Assembly: GCA_020081605.1 (NCBI GenBank)
Contig: JAHREC010000045.1
Span: 310,001-374,000, forward strand
Direction of reading: 5' to 3'
Length of the DNA stretch: 64,000 bases
From: Albifimbria verrucaria
Taxonomy: Eukaryota; Ascomycota; Sordariomycetes; Hypocreales; Stachybotryaceae
Part shown: positions 10,965 to 23,150 of the stretch, piece after piece
Layout: the number at the start of each line of letters is the position of its first letter
How positions within the stretch are numbered: the stretch's first letter is position 1
Program-made: the position numbers and the translations under genes
Notes under the pieces: model-generated
The model's database searches: none
What the model saw: the letters and a program-made list of their open reading frames with translations, nothing else
What the model was told of the DNA's origin: nothing

Positions 10965-12233
10965 TTTTAATTTTTCTTAGAGGTTTATAGGGAAGTGAGA
11001 TATCTTATTGTTTGTAAAAGTGTGGAGATATAAGTTTCTTAAGATGTATTAGGCTATTTATATGTTTAAAATTAGCCATATGGTAATAATATCATACTAG
11101 GTAGCCCCTAAAGTGTTCATTAGCACCCTGTAAATCAACATTATATAAGTCTGTGTCAGATTTTGTGCAGGGCTTTTATATAGAGCCTGAAACTAATTAG
11201 CTCACTATAGCGTAAATGATTCATTGTCTCAGTTTGGTGCTTGAAATCTGTCTTTCCTAGAAATTTTGCACATTCTATCCTTTGCGTTTGTCTTTTAATC
11301 AGTGTCTTACAATCGTAGATCTACGAAATATCAAAATATTACATAATAAGTGTCTCGGAATTTGGAATATAATCTCAAACAAGCTATAGAGCTTATGGAA
11401 TTTAGCATAATATGTGAGACTAGCTTCACCCAGGTAAGCGAAGCAAGTGGGGATGTTGTAGGTTAGTGTTGGTGTACGAGGCTAAATATTACGTTATATA
11501 GGTACTTTAGTCTTCCTATAGATATTTCATTGTTGAAAGGAAGATCAGATTGACGCCATCTTCACCACGGAACTCGAGGCGCTGTGCCCCGGATGATTCT
11601 GCCCCAAGCTCAACCATTGTCTATTGTTCTTCGTATTATCGCAAGAAGATTATATATAATGCTGATGAGATAGCCGTTACTTTCTCTCGGACGACATCTA
11701 ACTTGCATCACCCAGGTAAGGACGACTTAAGGACATATCCCGGAGTAGCGAAGTACACGAAGTTTCCTTAAATCGACCTTTGTATGAGATAGTCCCGCCA
11801 TCCCGCTCAACCGCCGCCATAAGCATCGTATCACTAAATGAAGTACCTTCCTGAACGCCTCACCACCAAATAGAGTTAGGAGTTCTAGCTAAATTATATA
11901 GTTTAATAATAGAGTAAACGAAATATAATCGAACAGATCAAGCAAACCGAGGTGAAAAAAAGCCCGGAAGCAATATTATCATAATACAACAAGATAGATA
12001 GAGCAAATTGGTGCATACGGAGCCAGTTTTAGCCCTGCTTAATGAAGCATTTTTAATTAGCATATCTAGAACTAAGCAAAAATAGCAACCCCTCTCCTTT
12101 TGATACGCATCCTTATAATTGGATAATCCAGGCAGGTATTTAAGGACACTAGAGCTGGTTCACTATGATTCCTTGGATATCCCTCTTCCAGAGCTATCTT
12201 CATCAATAACTTGAAATCCAAATCGGCTTCCTA
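10965..12233. other. Intergenic, AT-rich, holding repeat copy B
   Basis: No coding frame with a recognisable domain. An open frame at 11550-11771 looks like chance. Repeat copy B at 11950-12160 is listed separately. Confidence 0.5.
11950..12160 (+). repeat. Dispersed repeat, copy B with RIP-like transitions
   Basis: Partner of 10125-10320. Compared with copy A it carries a run of G-to-A and C-to-T changes (for instance gcttgatgaagcac becomes gcttaatgaagcat), which is the direction of repeat-induced point mutation. Unlike copy A, it is separated from the P450 K-helix region by about 530 bp. Confidence 0.7.
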
Positions 12234-13979
12234 TCAAGCACTACGTCTAGTCACTAAACCGTTTAATACAGCCCCGCCCCTGGTGCCAATGATGAATTGA
12301 TCACTATTCATTATAAAATCTGCACCTTCAACGTTGGCGAAATGGAAATCAAACCGTCTGACAAGATGGAAGATAATCAGATACATTTCTGCCCAGGCGA
12401 GACTAACAGGAGACGCTGGTTAGCAAGATCAACTGGTATATAGAGTTAGTGAACTAGAGACGTGACCTACTGCATTCCCAGACAGCTTCTTGTTCCTCGT
12501 GAAAATGGAGCGTACGTTTTTTCCAGCTTTCTCCGAACTTCGAAGTCCATCCAGCGATCCGGTATAAACAATAGAGGCTCTGGATATAAATTCTCATCGG
12601 TGTGCATCAGAATTGTCGTCATTCCCACAGGTGTGCCTGCGGGGATGCGCCATTCACCGTAGTGAAGGTCCCGGTCGTGAGCAAGACGTGCCATACGGGA
12701 CCCAATGGCTGGGCTGAGACGCATTCCTTCCATTATGATGGATGTAAGGTATGGCAATTGCTCAAGAATCTTGGTGTCGGGGTCTGCGCTCACCCCGAGA
12801 GCTCGGTGCGAAGCCGTTGCAAAATCTTGTCATTGCTAAAGACGTGGTACATTATGAGGCGTAAAACACTCGCCGTAGTCTCGAAGCCAGCCCCAGTGAC
12901 TGTTGCAACATCGTCCAAGACTCGCGAAACCTTCTTTTCGGATGGAGGTAGTCCTGATTGAATAATCTCGTGGACAATAGTAGGTGGTGAGCCTGCCGCA
13001 GAGGGTGACGCCATGGCATCACTGAGTAAAGCCTTTGTGTCCTCTTCAGTCTCCTACACACCGTTATATTGTGTTGTACGTTATGATGTTTATTGGGATC
13101 GTACCATGAGATATTGAAAGAAAGCTTTGGTGGCATCATTTGCAAATCTTGAGATAAGACTTCTGGGCACTGATTTCATGCCTGGGCCAAACCAACGAAA
13201 GTGCTTGGTGATGAGCCACATTTTGCCGCCTTGTTGCATGACCTCCGTTACAGAAACATTGAAATCATCCTGTTCTAGGCTGGCGTATGTCTTATTGAGA
13301 ATAAATTCGCATGCTACATCTCGTGAGATAGCGCTCAAGGCTGCCCCCAGATTGACGGTAGTGCCAGAGAACTCGGATAGTCTCTGGCACAGCTTCGCAA
13401 CATTAGAGTGGATGATGTTTTGCCGAGCGGCAACCCGCGCTTTGGAGAAGAAGTGGTTCAGGGGCATGCGTCGTGCCTTGTGGAGATCGTGAGATGCAGT
13501 GCTGCGTTTGTGTCAGCTGAATGTGTTTCTGTACAAGTTTCAATGACAAAATGCACCAAATAATTGAGCCCTGTGCGGAGAACGCATTATATGACCATGA
13601 ATATTTGTCCCATCGACCATCTTGGCGATACAGTTTCTCGAAGAACTGAGGGTCGATAATATGCAGCTCATAAGGGCTGATTCGAACTATTGGACCTACA
13701 AAACGATATGGGATCAACAGGTGGAGAGGTAGCTGGAGCGGACTCATACTAACCGTATTTCTTGTGCATCTGGACGATCTCAAATTGATACTGTCCATTG
13801 CAGATGACGTCAAAGTAAGCCTCATACCATCGTGTTGCGGCTGCGAGTTTGGGCCCTGGGAATTGAGCAAGCGGATGGAAGAAGAGACGGTAGAAAACGA
13901 CAGTCGCGTAATAAAGGATCAATACAACTGCAACGGATTGCCAGGACAAAACCTCTAGAATCTTCGATATGGCATTCAT
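12234..13979 (-). CDS. Cytochrome P450 monooxygenase (second of the RiPP-like region)
   Basis: Start at the ATG ending at 13979. N-terminal membrane helix ([15 protein letters not shown]), then [16 protein letters not shown] and, after an intron, [12 protein letters not shown]. Further introns lie near 13500-13560 and 13040-13100. The I-helix reads [12 protein letters not shown], the K-helix IMEGMRLSP (ExxR), then FIPDRWM and the intact heme block [11 protein letters not shown] (FxxGxRxCxG). A last intron with its acceptor near 12390 leads to LAWAEMYL and a C terminus ending at 12234. All P450 landmarks are present at normal length (about 500 residues). One frame break is seen, at a C run at 12793-12796. 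It probably oxidises a product of the surrounding cluster; the reaction cannot be told. Confidence 0.9.
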
Positions 13980-14283
13980 GGCTTGGAAAAGCAAAAACCA
14001 CAGTTCTGAGAGTGCGGGTTCAATCGATTGTGTTGAGTAAGATTAGTGAAGATGAGCAGTTGAAAAGACTGGAAATCTTGTAGACCCCAGAAAACAGATA
14101 CCCTGGCAGAACCCGATTAGGATTGTCCCAGAACCAACAGGCAAGGGGCTTTGGCAACGTGTGAGACGAAGCAGCCAGGAGAATGTACTCCTGCATGCAG
14201 ATACTGATGTCCGGCCGGCCGATCTATCAGTGCTCACATATTTGAGGAGACCCCAGGGCCTAAAACCTGTTTTTTCTTCTTCC

Positions 14284-14306
14284 TTTTTTTTTTTTTTTTT
14301 TTTTTT
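14284..14306. repeat. 23-base poly-T tract
   Basis: An unbroken run of 23 T directly before the left end of the inverted-repeat element. It could be an insertion-site feature or the complement of a retroposed poly-A tail. No retroelement body is recognised beside it. Confidence 0.9.
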
Positions 14307-14314
14307 GGTTGCCT

Positions 14315-14535
14315 CGTATAAACTCGAGATATCCGGACATTGAAGCGAGGGGGAGGAGAGGGATCACAGATACCCAGCGAGTAAGATTTGTTATCAGTAA
14401 ATCTCACTGTTATGTAAAATAGGCATCTTAGTATACAACCATTCTCTATGTAGATTAGCTATACATAAGTCACAGGGGTCCTATGCCCGCTAAGACGTTC
14501 CCACTCCGATGTCCAGATTTCTCAAGTTTATACGG
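14315..14535. mobile_element. MITE-like element with terminal inverted repeats
   Basis: About 220 bp bounded by imperfect inverted repeats of about 35 bp. The left end reads cgtataaactcgagatatcc and continues ggacattgaagcgaggg. The reverse complement of the right end reads ccgtataaacttgagaaatc and continues tggacatcggagtggg. No transposase frame inside. The same ends bound 28804-29435, so this is a family and not a chance palindrome. A target-site duplication is not clear. Confidence 0.75.
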
Positions 14536-14899
14536 TATAGGTGGAAGTAAGCCTGTTGGGAAGCGTAGAACAACATCACAGCCAACAACAGAGCCGTGTT
14601 CCAAGGAGTAGCTGATTTATGCTTTTCACATTTGTTGCTTGTTCTTCTGAGCACTGTGGTAGAGCATCATTACGCGTTTCTGAGTCTCCCAAATCAACAA
14701 ACCTGGTTGTAGAGACAAATATCATTGCACTCTCCAGCAACCACCCTCCTTAGATACTCACATCCGCCGTCGAACTGCAACATCTCCGCAGTGATTGATA
14801 CAACATGCGTCGCAGCAATTATCAGCTCCAGTTCTGGATCATTCAACGGATCCTGACTCACAAGACTTTAACGAGGGTTTTCTGAGTCGAGTCAGCAGG

Positions 14900-16085
14900 T
14901 CGAAACCAAGATTGAAATGGCTTTGCAGCTATCTCTATAGTATGTATTAGGAGTCAAATTGGCTGTTAGAGTCGTGGCTGTCGAGTTCGCTAGTTTGATA
15001 ATGCTTTTGGACACAATGATTGTCAGCACGCTCAGCCCGGCCTCCAACCTGCGAAGGTGTCTTCCCGCTGGAGGTTTTGACCAAGTTGACCAGGCGGTTC
15101 AGAGCATCACGGGTGGTTTCCATTCCTTAATACATGTTTCATAGTATGCAAGTGTATTCCAGTTGGGAAGGTTTGTTACGAACCGAATCCTTCACTTGAT
15201 CATAAGTCTGATGAACAAATTAATCCAGCGGAGCGCCACAGCCCCTGACTGGGCGGATCTAAGAATATTTCAACACCAGGGCTCGTGCACAAGAATTGCT
15301 ATCCTTCTTTTGGTACCTAACTATGGTAGTGGACATTCTTGGTATTCTTTTCTGTGTTCGAGATATGTTCTGTCATTCGTAGCACTGCTAGCTCTTCGGC
15401 AATGTTCATAGTTGGCCAGTTCGTTGCTGGATTTGGAGCTACTAGAATTAGCAATGGGTCAATCATTATCGTTTGCAATTGCGCCCTTCTCATTAAGCGA
15501 CCCTGTACGTTATTTCATTCCTGTACGAGAATTGTACTCATACTCAATACCAGCATTGATTGAACTCACCATGGGTTGTACGCCAACCTTTGTTGCTGAC
15601 CTACCACCAGAGACTGAGCTACTGGCCTGCATTCAACCTCCTTGGACTTGTAGTTGGCCCTCTTCTTGGCGAAGAATTCACCTCGTATGCTACTTGACGA
15701 ATCTTCAACTGGTAAGTGGCTTCTATTGGCACTCTTGAGCTCTTGTGGGCGAAGCTTTACTAAGGCGTTGCTTATAGGCCATCATGGCTGTCTAGTTTGC
15801 CATGGAAGCAGAAGAGCTATCGTCCGGTTCTGGTTTCATTAGTTTCATTCAAGCCCTTGATCCTGCGAATACTCTGACTTTGTTCAATGCTCCAATTCTT
15901 TCGACTTTAAGAAGCCAGATTACACAACAAACTCTTCTGGTAAGCCCCACGGATATCATAAATGTTGATGCAACATGGTTCCGGTCTCTCGTCACCTTTA
16001 GGGATTTACCAAAATTACTTGTGGCATATTCAAATAGTATTGGCCATGTATTTTACCTGGTAGCAGCTCTTACACCAACTTAAGG
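14900..16085 (+). pseudogene. Decayed MFS transporter (multidrug/toxin efflux type)
   Basis: Pieces in different frames follow the order of a fungal DHA2-like MFS transporter. They are LIMLLDTMIVSTLSP (helix 1 motif), GGFHSLIHVS and a stop, FEICSVIRSTASSSAMFIVG followed by QFVAGFGATRISNGSI (helices 3-4), a GP-rich 'LGLVVGPLLGEE'-like block near 15640, FIQALDPANTLTLF, and ATWFRSLVTF...LLVAYSNSIGHVFYLVAAL near the C terminus. Stops, several frame changes and missing helices occur throughout, and no run of more than about 60 codons keeps the family match. Unlike its neighbours it cannot be rescued by a few homopolymer corrections, so I call it a true relic. It may have been the exporter of the neighbouring cluster. 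Confidence 0.75.
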
Positions 16086-16770
16086 CGTTTGTCTCTGGGG
16101 AATGGAGCAGTACAACATCCGAAAGAAATAAGAGACTTGTAGCATTGGTTTAGGCAATATGACCACATCAATAGGACACGGCAAAGGAGCCAAAACTGCT
16201 TGAGATGCCACTTTTATTGCTTGGTTGCCATATAAAGGATAAATTTCCTTGTCTTCTTTTCCCATTTCCATCATCTTTACTGGTGAAGCTTTATTCTGGG
16301 ATAATTGGTCCCTATGTGTCCATGGTGGAGGGATTAAAGCAACAATAAACTTGTGAAAAGACAGAATCACACTATTCTATTAAAAGCGCCATGCTATGCA
16401 AAATAATATACCTATTACTCTTCTTACTACGTATTATAACAAGGTCACATAGCTGTTCCGATTCCCCGTCATTTGTACCGATCTGGCCCCTCCTGATCCC
16501 TGTTTGCTACCTCCATGCATCCTTCGAAAATGGCCTGTTGCGTTTTCTATGCATGTGAGATTATGGGAGGACCTACTCAATGTTCAATAACGCACGGATC
16601 TTGCCGCAGTATTGCGCCCGCACCTTTCGCCGACATGGACTATTGACTGTCCTCTCGGACATATAATAGAGTCTGCCTGCATCGTAGCTACATGTTCTTA
16701 CGGAGCCAACACATTGTGCTTCTATCAACTGATCATTGGGAGGTCAACCAAACTTTCTTTACCTAGCATC
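16086..16770. other. Intergenic, tyrosinase promoter
   Basis: No recognisable gene; an antisense frame at 16080-16370 has no domain. It contains the 5' flank of the tyrosinase gene. Confidence 0.45.
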
Positions 16771-18181
16771 ATGTATGCTCTCCCGCTTCTCCTCGCTTCA
16801 GTCGTGGTTATGAGCCATGTCTGCGTCGCTCTCAACAGTGGGACTCAAACACTTCTTATTCGCAAGGAATGGTATATCTCATGACTTACTTCCAACCGCT
16901 TGGCTCGACTGACGCTGTGCTCTACTTAGGCGTACTCTTACAAGACGAGAACGGCTAGATTATATCGACGCTGTCAAATGCATGCAAGCCGAACCTAGCA
17001 GAGTTGATGGGTACTGGGAGGAGCCAAATTTCGTTTCGATGATTACCAAGCTATCCACATAGCGCAGACGGACTTTATGCATTTTTCTGTGAGGAAATCT
17101 CAGTGTGAACATGTACCATGGAGATAGATAACTGACTACTACTAGGGGCAATTTCTACCGTAAGTCCGTCACACAAAAAATCTCTCTAGGCATGATCCAG
17201 CCATTGAACAAACGTTATCAGATGGCACCGGTACTTTATCCGGCTTTGGGAGGAAGACTTAAGAAAGGCTTGTCGCTATAGCGGCGCGTTGCCCTACTGG
17301 GATTGGACACTTGACGCTCAAGACAACACCACGTTGGCTAAATCACCATTATGGGACCCTGTTTATGGATTTGGAGGTGAAAATACTTGCCTGCACACGT
17401 TGGATTTTACACTAACGGGGATATCACAAGGCAACGGCCACTATATTGAAGATGTCAGTCAATTTCCTCCATCGTGGATCTTACCAGGCATCGTTGTCCC
17501 TCACCGAACTGGGGGTGGATGCGTTACGACTGGTCCCTTTGCAAAGCGAAATGTAAACATGGGCGAAGGTAACACTACAGCATATACACCTCATTGCCTC
17601 CACCGCGACTTTAGTGGTGAACTATTCGCCATTACTACGAATGTGACAGTTGTTGACTGGGCTATGAAATCATCAAACTTCTGGTGGCTTGATCGGAACA
17701 TTGAGGGCTACGGTCTCACGATTGACGGTCTCAGGGTGCATGGCGGTGGTCATATCAGCGTCGGTGGTCAAGTCGGCACGGTAAGAAATCAGTTTTGTAA
17801 AAATTTTTCTATGCTAATAGTCTGACCGTTTTTAGATGATGAATACTTATTCTTCTCCTGGTGACCCGGTGTTCTACTTACACCATGCTAATATTGATCG
17901 CCTGTGGGCCTCGTGGCAAAAGCAGAGTCAGTACACTTTCTCATTTATAAACGGTAAAAATTGCGTGCTAATAAATAACCATAGAGTGGCCAGTCCGCAA
18001 ATATGACATTGGCGGTCCGGATACGCCTTTCGCATATCCGTACAACTTCTTTGGCGATATACCTTATAAGAACGTGACATTAAAAACCTCTCTCAACTAC
18101 GGTCCGTTTGCAGAGACTATTAAGATCCAGGATACGATGGATGTTGGGTCTCTTTGCTACACATATGACAAGTTTTATTAG
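16771..18181 (+). CDS. Secreted tyrosinase-type copper oxidase
   Basis: Signal peptide [20 protein letters not shown], then RKEW, an intron, and [17 protein letters not shown]. The CuA region reads [12 protein letters not shown] and [13 protein letters not shown] over two short introns, then [13 protein letters not shown]. The CuB region reads VHGGGH and, after an intron ending near 17834, [16 protein letters not shown] short C-terminal domain ends at 18181 with no long propeptide. Tyrosinases hydroxylate or oxidise phenols. In ustiloxin and phomopsin clusters a homologous enzyme (UstQ/PhomQ) modifies the core tyrosine. Frame breaks at a T run (17029-17031) and around the splice sites at 17095-17165 fit missing bases in runs. 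It converges on the O-methyltransferase gene (3' gap about 180 bp). Confidence 0.88.
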
Positions 18182-18357
18182 CGGCGAATCTTGTCAAGAT
18201 AGCACATATTAGGATAGCAGAATCACTCTGATAACTTTTGGGGACTTAATATGATATGATGCCTGCGAACACAATTTCTATTTTCTCTTCATTAATAAAA
18301 ATCTCTAGTCCTGCGAACCCGAACACTAATGCTGATATCAAGATGAACCCCTATTCA

Positions 18358-19744
18358 CTAAATAGAAGACGGTTTGTACACCAGCTCCATGATTCCTAAA
18401 AGTGCACCTGGCACAACATGTATCTCAGCTACCTCAAGCTGGGGAGTTGCCAGCTTGAGAACTCTCTTCCAGTCTTCTATAGTACGTTCTTTAGAGTTCT
18501 GCATGATGTGCATTTGGAGGTCCACCGCTGCAAGCAGCCTTTGAATGTTGCGAGGTGAAGCCCTGGCAGTATAACATCAAAAAGCACGACACGTGCACCA
18601 GGCCGCATCGCTGGAACTAACTGGCGCATAATGTCCACCACGTATTTATCGGACCAGTCATGTAGTACTGACTTGATGAGATATACATCTGCTTCCACAG
18701 GTTGCAAAGTGAAGAAATCATGTGCCTGAAAGGTGACTCGCCCCGTGTCTTGTAACTCTTTCGGCACACTAGCGTGAAATGCTAACTCCATCGCGGAAAG
18801 GTCCTGTACTATGAATCGGATGCGAGGATATTGATTGGCGAGCGTAACGCTGATATGCCCAGTGCCGCCACCGACCTATACAAAGAGATTAGTTAACATG
18901 ATCCAGCGCTATTGAATGGGGTGGCGTTGCTTACGTCTACTACTGTCTTGTCTGCCAAAGCAGCCCAGTCGTATAGACCTAGGACGGTATCAACACCAAC
19001 CGTCGCCATCAATGGCAGGGCTTGCATCGCTTCCCCATACGGATCGCTCTAAACCCTCTCGGCTGGTTTGGTTTCTCGTAATTCTCTAGAAACTGGAGAA
19101 ATGATAAGTCTCGTCGTTTGCCGTCCTCAAATGCCAGAGGAAACGCGCAGTGTTCATTCTCCTCTGTTGGCTGGCTGGTACCCTCGAACCATTTTTGCAA
19201 GGCCTCGACACCTTGCGCGGCTGCTGGCTTTACGTCCTCCATGCAATGAGCGATGAGGCTGCCTATCACCGGCTGGCTCGCTATAAATGCCGTGGCTGAT
19301 GTATGTACAACTCGGTCACTGCCGGGGTCTCCTCTGCGAAGAGATGGGACGCAATGGCGAAGCGGAGGAGGCGTCGTACGATGGACTCGGGAAGCCGTGT
19401 ATGCGACGCAATCTCGTCATAGCTAGCAGAGCTGGAGAGCGGTATCGCGCTGTAAAAGTTGAAGCGGTGAAGTGCATCGAATACAAAGGATTCTTGATTC
19501 AGGAGGAATGCTTGCTGAATAACATACTCAGTCGGACCTGTCGCGAGATGCAGCATGTCCATCAGATGCTCTATCAGCTGGAGACGCACACCCTGGATCT
19601 CAGGTGTTGCGGGGAGAACGAACGGTCCGTCGGCGGCGAAGGAGGGTTCAGGATGATTGGCAATTCTAAGCTCAGCGGAGAGGATTGCAGCCAACTCGGC
19701 GATTCGATTGCCATAGCTTTCTATGGAGAGGGAGTTTGGGACAT
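18358..19744 (-). CDS. COMT-type SAM-dependent O-methyltransferase (first)
   Basis: Start at the ATG ending at 19744 (MSQTP). This needs one base restored in the following C pair region; the long frame itself has no ATG. The N-terminal winged-helix part (FNFYSAIPL, HTRLPESIVRRLLRF) is followed by FRAIRMG, an intron at about 18880-18935, the SAM-binding strand VDVGGGTGHISVTLA, and VLHDWSDKY, which carries the catalytic His-Asp of plant and fungal COMT-like enzymes. Then come PGARVVLFDVILPG and KERTIEDWKRVL. The length (about 425 residues) is normal. Frame breaks occur at 19324-19327, 19033-19036 and 18561-18563, each in a G/C run. It likely methylates a hydroxyl on the cluster product. It shares a divergent promoter with the UstYa-type gene at 20072. 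Confidence 0.88.
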
Positions 19745-20071
19745 GATTCAATAGATATTGTTTCAGGTAAACAGAGAGCTGTCAAAGTGTGAGAATAAAG
19801 GAGGACACAGCAAGTCCTCTCCTAGCATTCAGTTTGTGAAAGGCACCTCCCAAGCTTACACACCCTTGCATGCGTGCTCAAGTGTGGAGGCTTGTTATGC
19901 CCACCCCTGATGCCCTGTTTCTTCCTCTCTTCTCATCTACAAAAGGCACAGGCCATGTGTAGAGTAAAGGGATCGCATCATAAAATATCCTTATAGAGTC
20001 TTTCTCTGTTCAACTGCTCTTGTTTCTTCTGACCTGATCGGCGACAGGAAAGCCCTTATTGACAATCAGTA
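19745..20071. promoter_or_regulatory. Divergent promoter between methyltransferase and UstYa-type gene
   Basis: 327 bp between two start codons pointing apart, which suggests shared regulation of the two genes. No specific binding motif is identified. Confidence 0.5.
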
Positions 20072-20792
20072 ATGCTCTGGTCGTCAACTATTGCGTATCG
20101 ACCTCTGGATGGTGATTTTCCGTCGCCGTCCAAGTCTTTAGTACGGCACAAATTTCTTGTCGTCCTGTCAAGCTTGGCGATGGTCGCCCTAGGTTTTGCA
20201 TTTGGACGCTGGTCAGTAAGAAGTATAGAAAATCAGCCTGCGTGTAAGTGAATTGCCTTGGACGCTTTTGTAACTCTACTAAATCTCATCCAAGTCGAGA
20301 AATCATGGTATACTTTCTCATACAATCGCACCTTTGGGGAATCCTCAGATCAGGCGGACAAGGCCTGGGAAGACATCTTTCCGAGGCAAAAGGGATACTT
20401 CTCGCACCCAATTATTGCACCTGAACGATCGACATTCTCTGTATATCACTATTTACATTGCTTGGTATGCCATCCTTTGTAATGACGAGAAACGACAGCT
20501 AACAGTTTAAGTAGAATGGCATTCGTAAAGGCTACTGGGCCATGCATGATATGGCTGTGGCCGGTCATGGATTCAATGAAAGCGGTTTGCCTATGATGAT
20601 TTCCCACCACATATTCGACACTGTATTGATCTGTTGCGACATAGTCTTATGTGCAATGCTGATCTGACAGTCGAGGTGAAGGACCAAAAGGCTGGTGGTG
20701 TGCATGGGTTTGGCACTCAGCATCAATGTATAGACTGGTCCGAACTCAATCACTGGACAACACAGTGGGAGTCGAAGAAGACCAGGCAATAG
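20072..20792 (+). CDS. UstYa-family (DUF3328) oxidase, first copy
   Basis: Three exons. The N terminus is cytosolic (MLWSSTIAYRPLDGD) with one transmembrane helix (KFLVVLSSLAMVALGFAFG). After an intron comes the lumenal domain (KSWYTFSYNRTFGESSDQAD, then AWEDIFP). The first HxxHC motif is HYLHC, placed exactly before the second intron. The second is HIRHC, followed by IDLLRHSLMCNADLTVE and QHQCIDW. Two HxxHC motifs and one membrane anchor define the UstYa/DUF3328 proteins that oxidatively cyclise dikaritin RiPP cores (ustiloxin, asperipin). The second motif lies after a one-base break in a C run at 20603-20605. About 205 residues, normal for the family. It converges on the second methyltransferase (52-bp gap). 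Confidence 0.9.
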
Positions 20793-20843
20793 GAACAAAT
20801 ATCCAATAGCACTGACTGCATAGCTACGAAAAGAGCTGCCTAT

Positions 20844-22242
20844 TCACTGTGATTCCCAAACTACTTCCAACATTGCGAGTGAAGAGGGTGGCAGCTGAAC
20901 TACAGACTTGAGTTGGAAACGAGGGTCAGCCTTAGTGACAAGCTGCGTCCATTCTTCGATAGAACGCTCCTTGCTGTTGAACACGGCCATCATCGCAAGA
21001 TCTTGGCATCTAGTCTCTGTCAGCAACATGGATCAAACGAGTTCCAAGGGGGCGGGGCCGGAGGACATACCTAACCTGCCGTTCCTGAAATTTTGAAATG
21101 ACTCCAGGAGGTGGGATACAGTTGTCATTGATGATGATCCTAGCACCCGGCTTGAGCGCAGGAATCAAATGCCTCAAAATACGAAGGCAGTAATCGTCAG
21201 GCCAATCATGCAGGATCTTACGAAGGAAGTATGCGTCTGCGCTATGGACAGGCTGCGGTGAGAAGAAATCATGTTCCATCAGTGTAACAGCATCCGTGCT
21301 TCGTGGTGGAAGCGTCGAGCGGGTGTGCTCAATCACACTAGGCGTATCCTGGAGGACCACGCGTAAAGTAGGATGCATGTCAGTAAGCATGACGGCGAAT
21401 GCACCATCGGCGCCACCAATATCGACGACGGTCGCTCCTTGGCCGAGAGCGCCCCAATCGTAGCCCCTGAGTGCCGCCGAAGGCTCAAAGCCAGGCATGC
21501 TTTGCATCATACCCATGCTGCGGGCAAAGCGACCCGCCCGTGCCGGGTCCTCCTCGATCTTTGCGAAGAAAGGAAGTTCGGTGCGCTCGGCTAAGTTGTG
21601 TCCTGTCTGCGTCGGGAGCGGTGGACCGGGCCACTTTGCTAGTGCGGGAACAACATGGGGTGCGGCTGGCCACATGTCCTCGCATGCATTCCCGATAAAG
21701 TCGTTTAGGGCTGGCGACTGGGCGAGCATGGCGGAGCAGGCGGAGTGAGCGATGTAGCCCGGGCGCGGCTGGTCTAGAAGATAATTGGTGACTGCATGCT
21801 GCAGGATGCGGGACATGGCATCCTCATTCGCACCAGACCGCTTTGATACTTCTGCGATGGAGACCTCCTCGCCGACAGGAAACAGCCCGGCCACCTTGTA
21901 ACGGTACAAGGCATGCAGACTCACCAGGTCATACTTTGATCCACCAGTCAGTTCATGTAGACTCATAGAGTAAGGAGCGGTGCAGACTTACCGTGTGGCC
22001 TACCTGGTTCAAGAGCCAGCCCATGGGTCCTAACAGCAGGGCATTCAGCTCATCCAGTGCTGACAGAGCCGCATTGAGAGATTGTTCAAGCGCAGGAGGA
22101 AGCAACAATTTGGGGGTGAGCCAGGGGCAAGTGAGGGACTTGGTAGTCCATTGTCTTGCAGGTAAGTCTCGATACTCGTGGTATGCTCCAGTATAGCAGC
22201 AGCAAGCTGAACCGTGCGTGGGGAGGACTGTGGTGATTCCAT
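20844..22242 (-). CDS. COMT-type SAM-dependent O-methyltransferase (second)
   Basis: Start at the ATG ending at 22242 (MESPQSSPRTVQ). The N-terminal part continues over an intron near 21970-22010 into the winged-helix dimerisation region (LHALYRYKVAGLFP, GANEDAMSRILQHAV). Then come RSMGMMQSMPGF, the SAM-binding strand VVDIGGADGAFAV, and ILHDWPDDYCLRIL with the catalytic His-Asp, then LKPGARIIINDN. A last intron near 21010-21060 leads to DLAMMAVFNSKERS and the C terminus VVWESQ. Full length, about 430 residues. It is clearly a paralogue family member of the gene at 18358 but not a recent duplicate. One frame break lies at the G/T run 22110-22116. It probably acts in the same pathway as the two UstYa-type proteins flanking it. 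Confidence 0.9.
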
Positions 22243-23150
22243 GACTGTAGCCAAAACGGTATCGAATCTATTCTGCTTCTGTCGTTCGTCTACGGTGAGT
22301 GAGATAACAGGGAAGTGGCAGGTAATTTCATTGCTCCAATGTCAGCATATTATATCCGAAGCCAACATACGCCACCAACAAGGTCTAATGGAGATAGAGA
22401 GCTGACTGCATCGAGGGCTCATATGATATTGGTTGGTGCCATGCACTAAGCATAGGTATGCCATTTTACTACATCCAAACAACATACATGGTGGCAGTTG
22501 GTTGCCAATGTAAGCAGGATTCAACCTTTCATCCTATTTACTCCAGCTTAACCAATAGGAGGTTGAGATTCTTGACAACGGACGGCACCCCTTGCAACTT
22601 CTTCTTGGCGCAAAGGTGCACATGTCACACACCATCCAAGGATCTAGGCGCGCCAACACAGAAAAGGTAACTCTAGGCGCTCTTGTTTTGCACGGCATAC
22701 TGTAGGGTCCCGATTTATCCTGCCACGACGATCCAACGAAACAGAAGAGGAGATCTGGATGAACGATGTAATACCACTTTAGAGCTAGACAGGGATTCTA
22801 GCGGATGGTGCGGATGATTCCGGATACAACGAACCTCAAACACGTCAGGTAGGGATGTATGGATCCCAAAATTGGTCACCAACAGTTTTGAGAAAGAACT
22901 CTACACTTGAAATCATGACGCAACTTTCAACTTCCATATCTGCGCTGGTTTGTTTGATAGCATCGTGGTCAATGCGTGGCAATATATTGATAGCCTCTAG
23001 CCTCTAGCTTAACACCCAGCATTTTCTAGCTACCTAGTAATACTTAATTTCTGCAACATATTCTTAGAGCAATTGAGACAAATCCTTCCAAATTCCACCC
23101 TATTGATTGTCTAGTTTCCTAAGCTCCTTGAGATTGTGCTTTCCCATCTT
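22243..23150. other. Intergenic, no gene recognised
   Basis: Open frames of 60-70 codons (22342-22670) have no domain. It contains the 5' flank of the methyltransferase and the 3' flank of the repeat peptide gene. Confidence 0.5.

Larger units (their letters stand above)
13980..14899. other. Intergenic with poly-T tract and inverted-repeat element
   Basis: Apart from the poly-T tract and the small inverted-repeat element listed separately, nothing is recognised between the P450 and the MFS relic. Confidence 0.5.
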
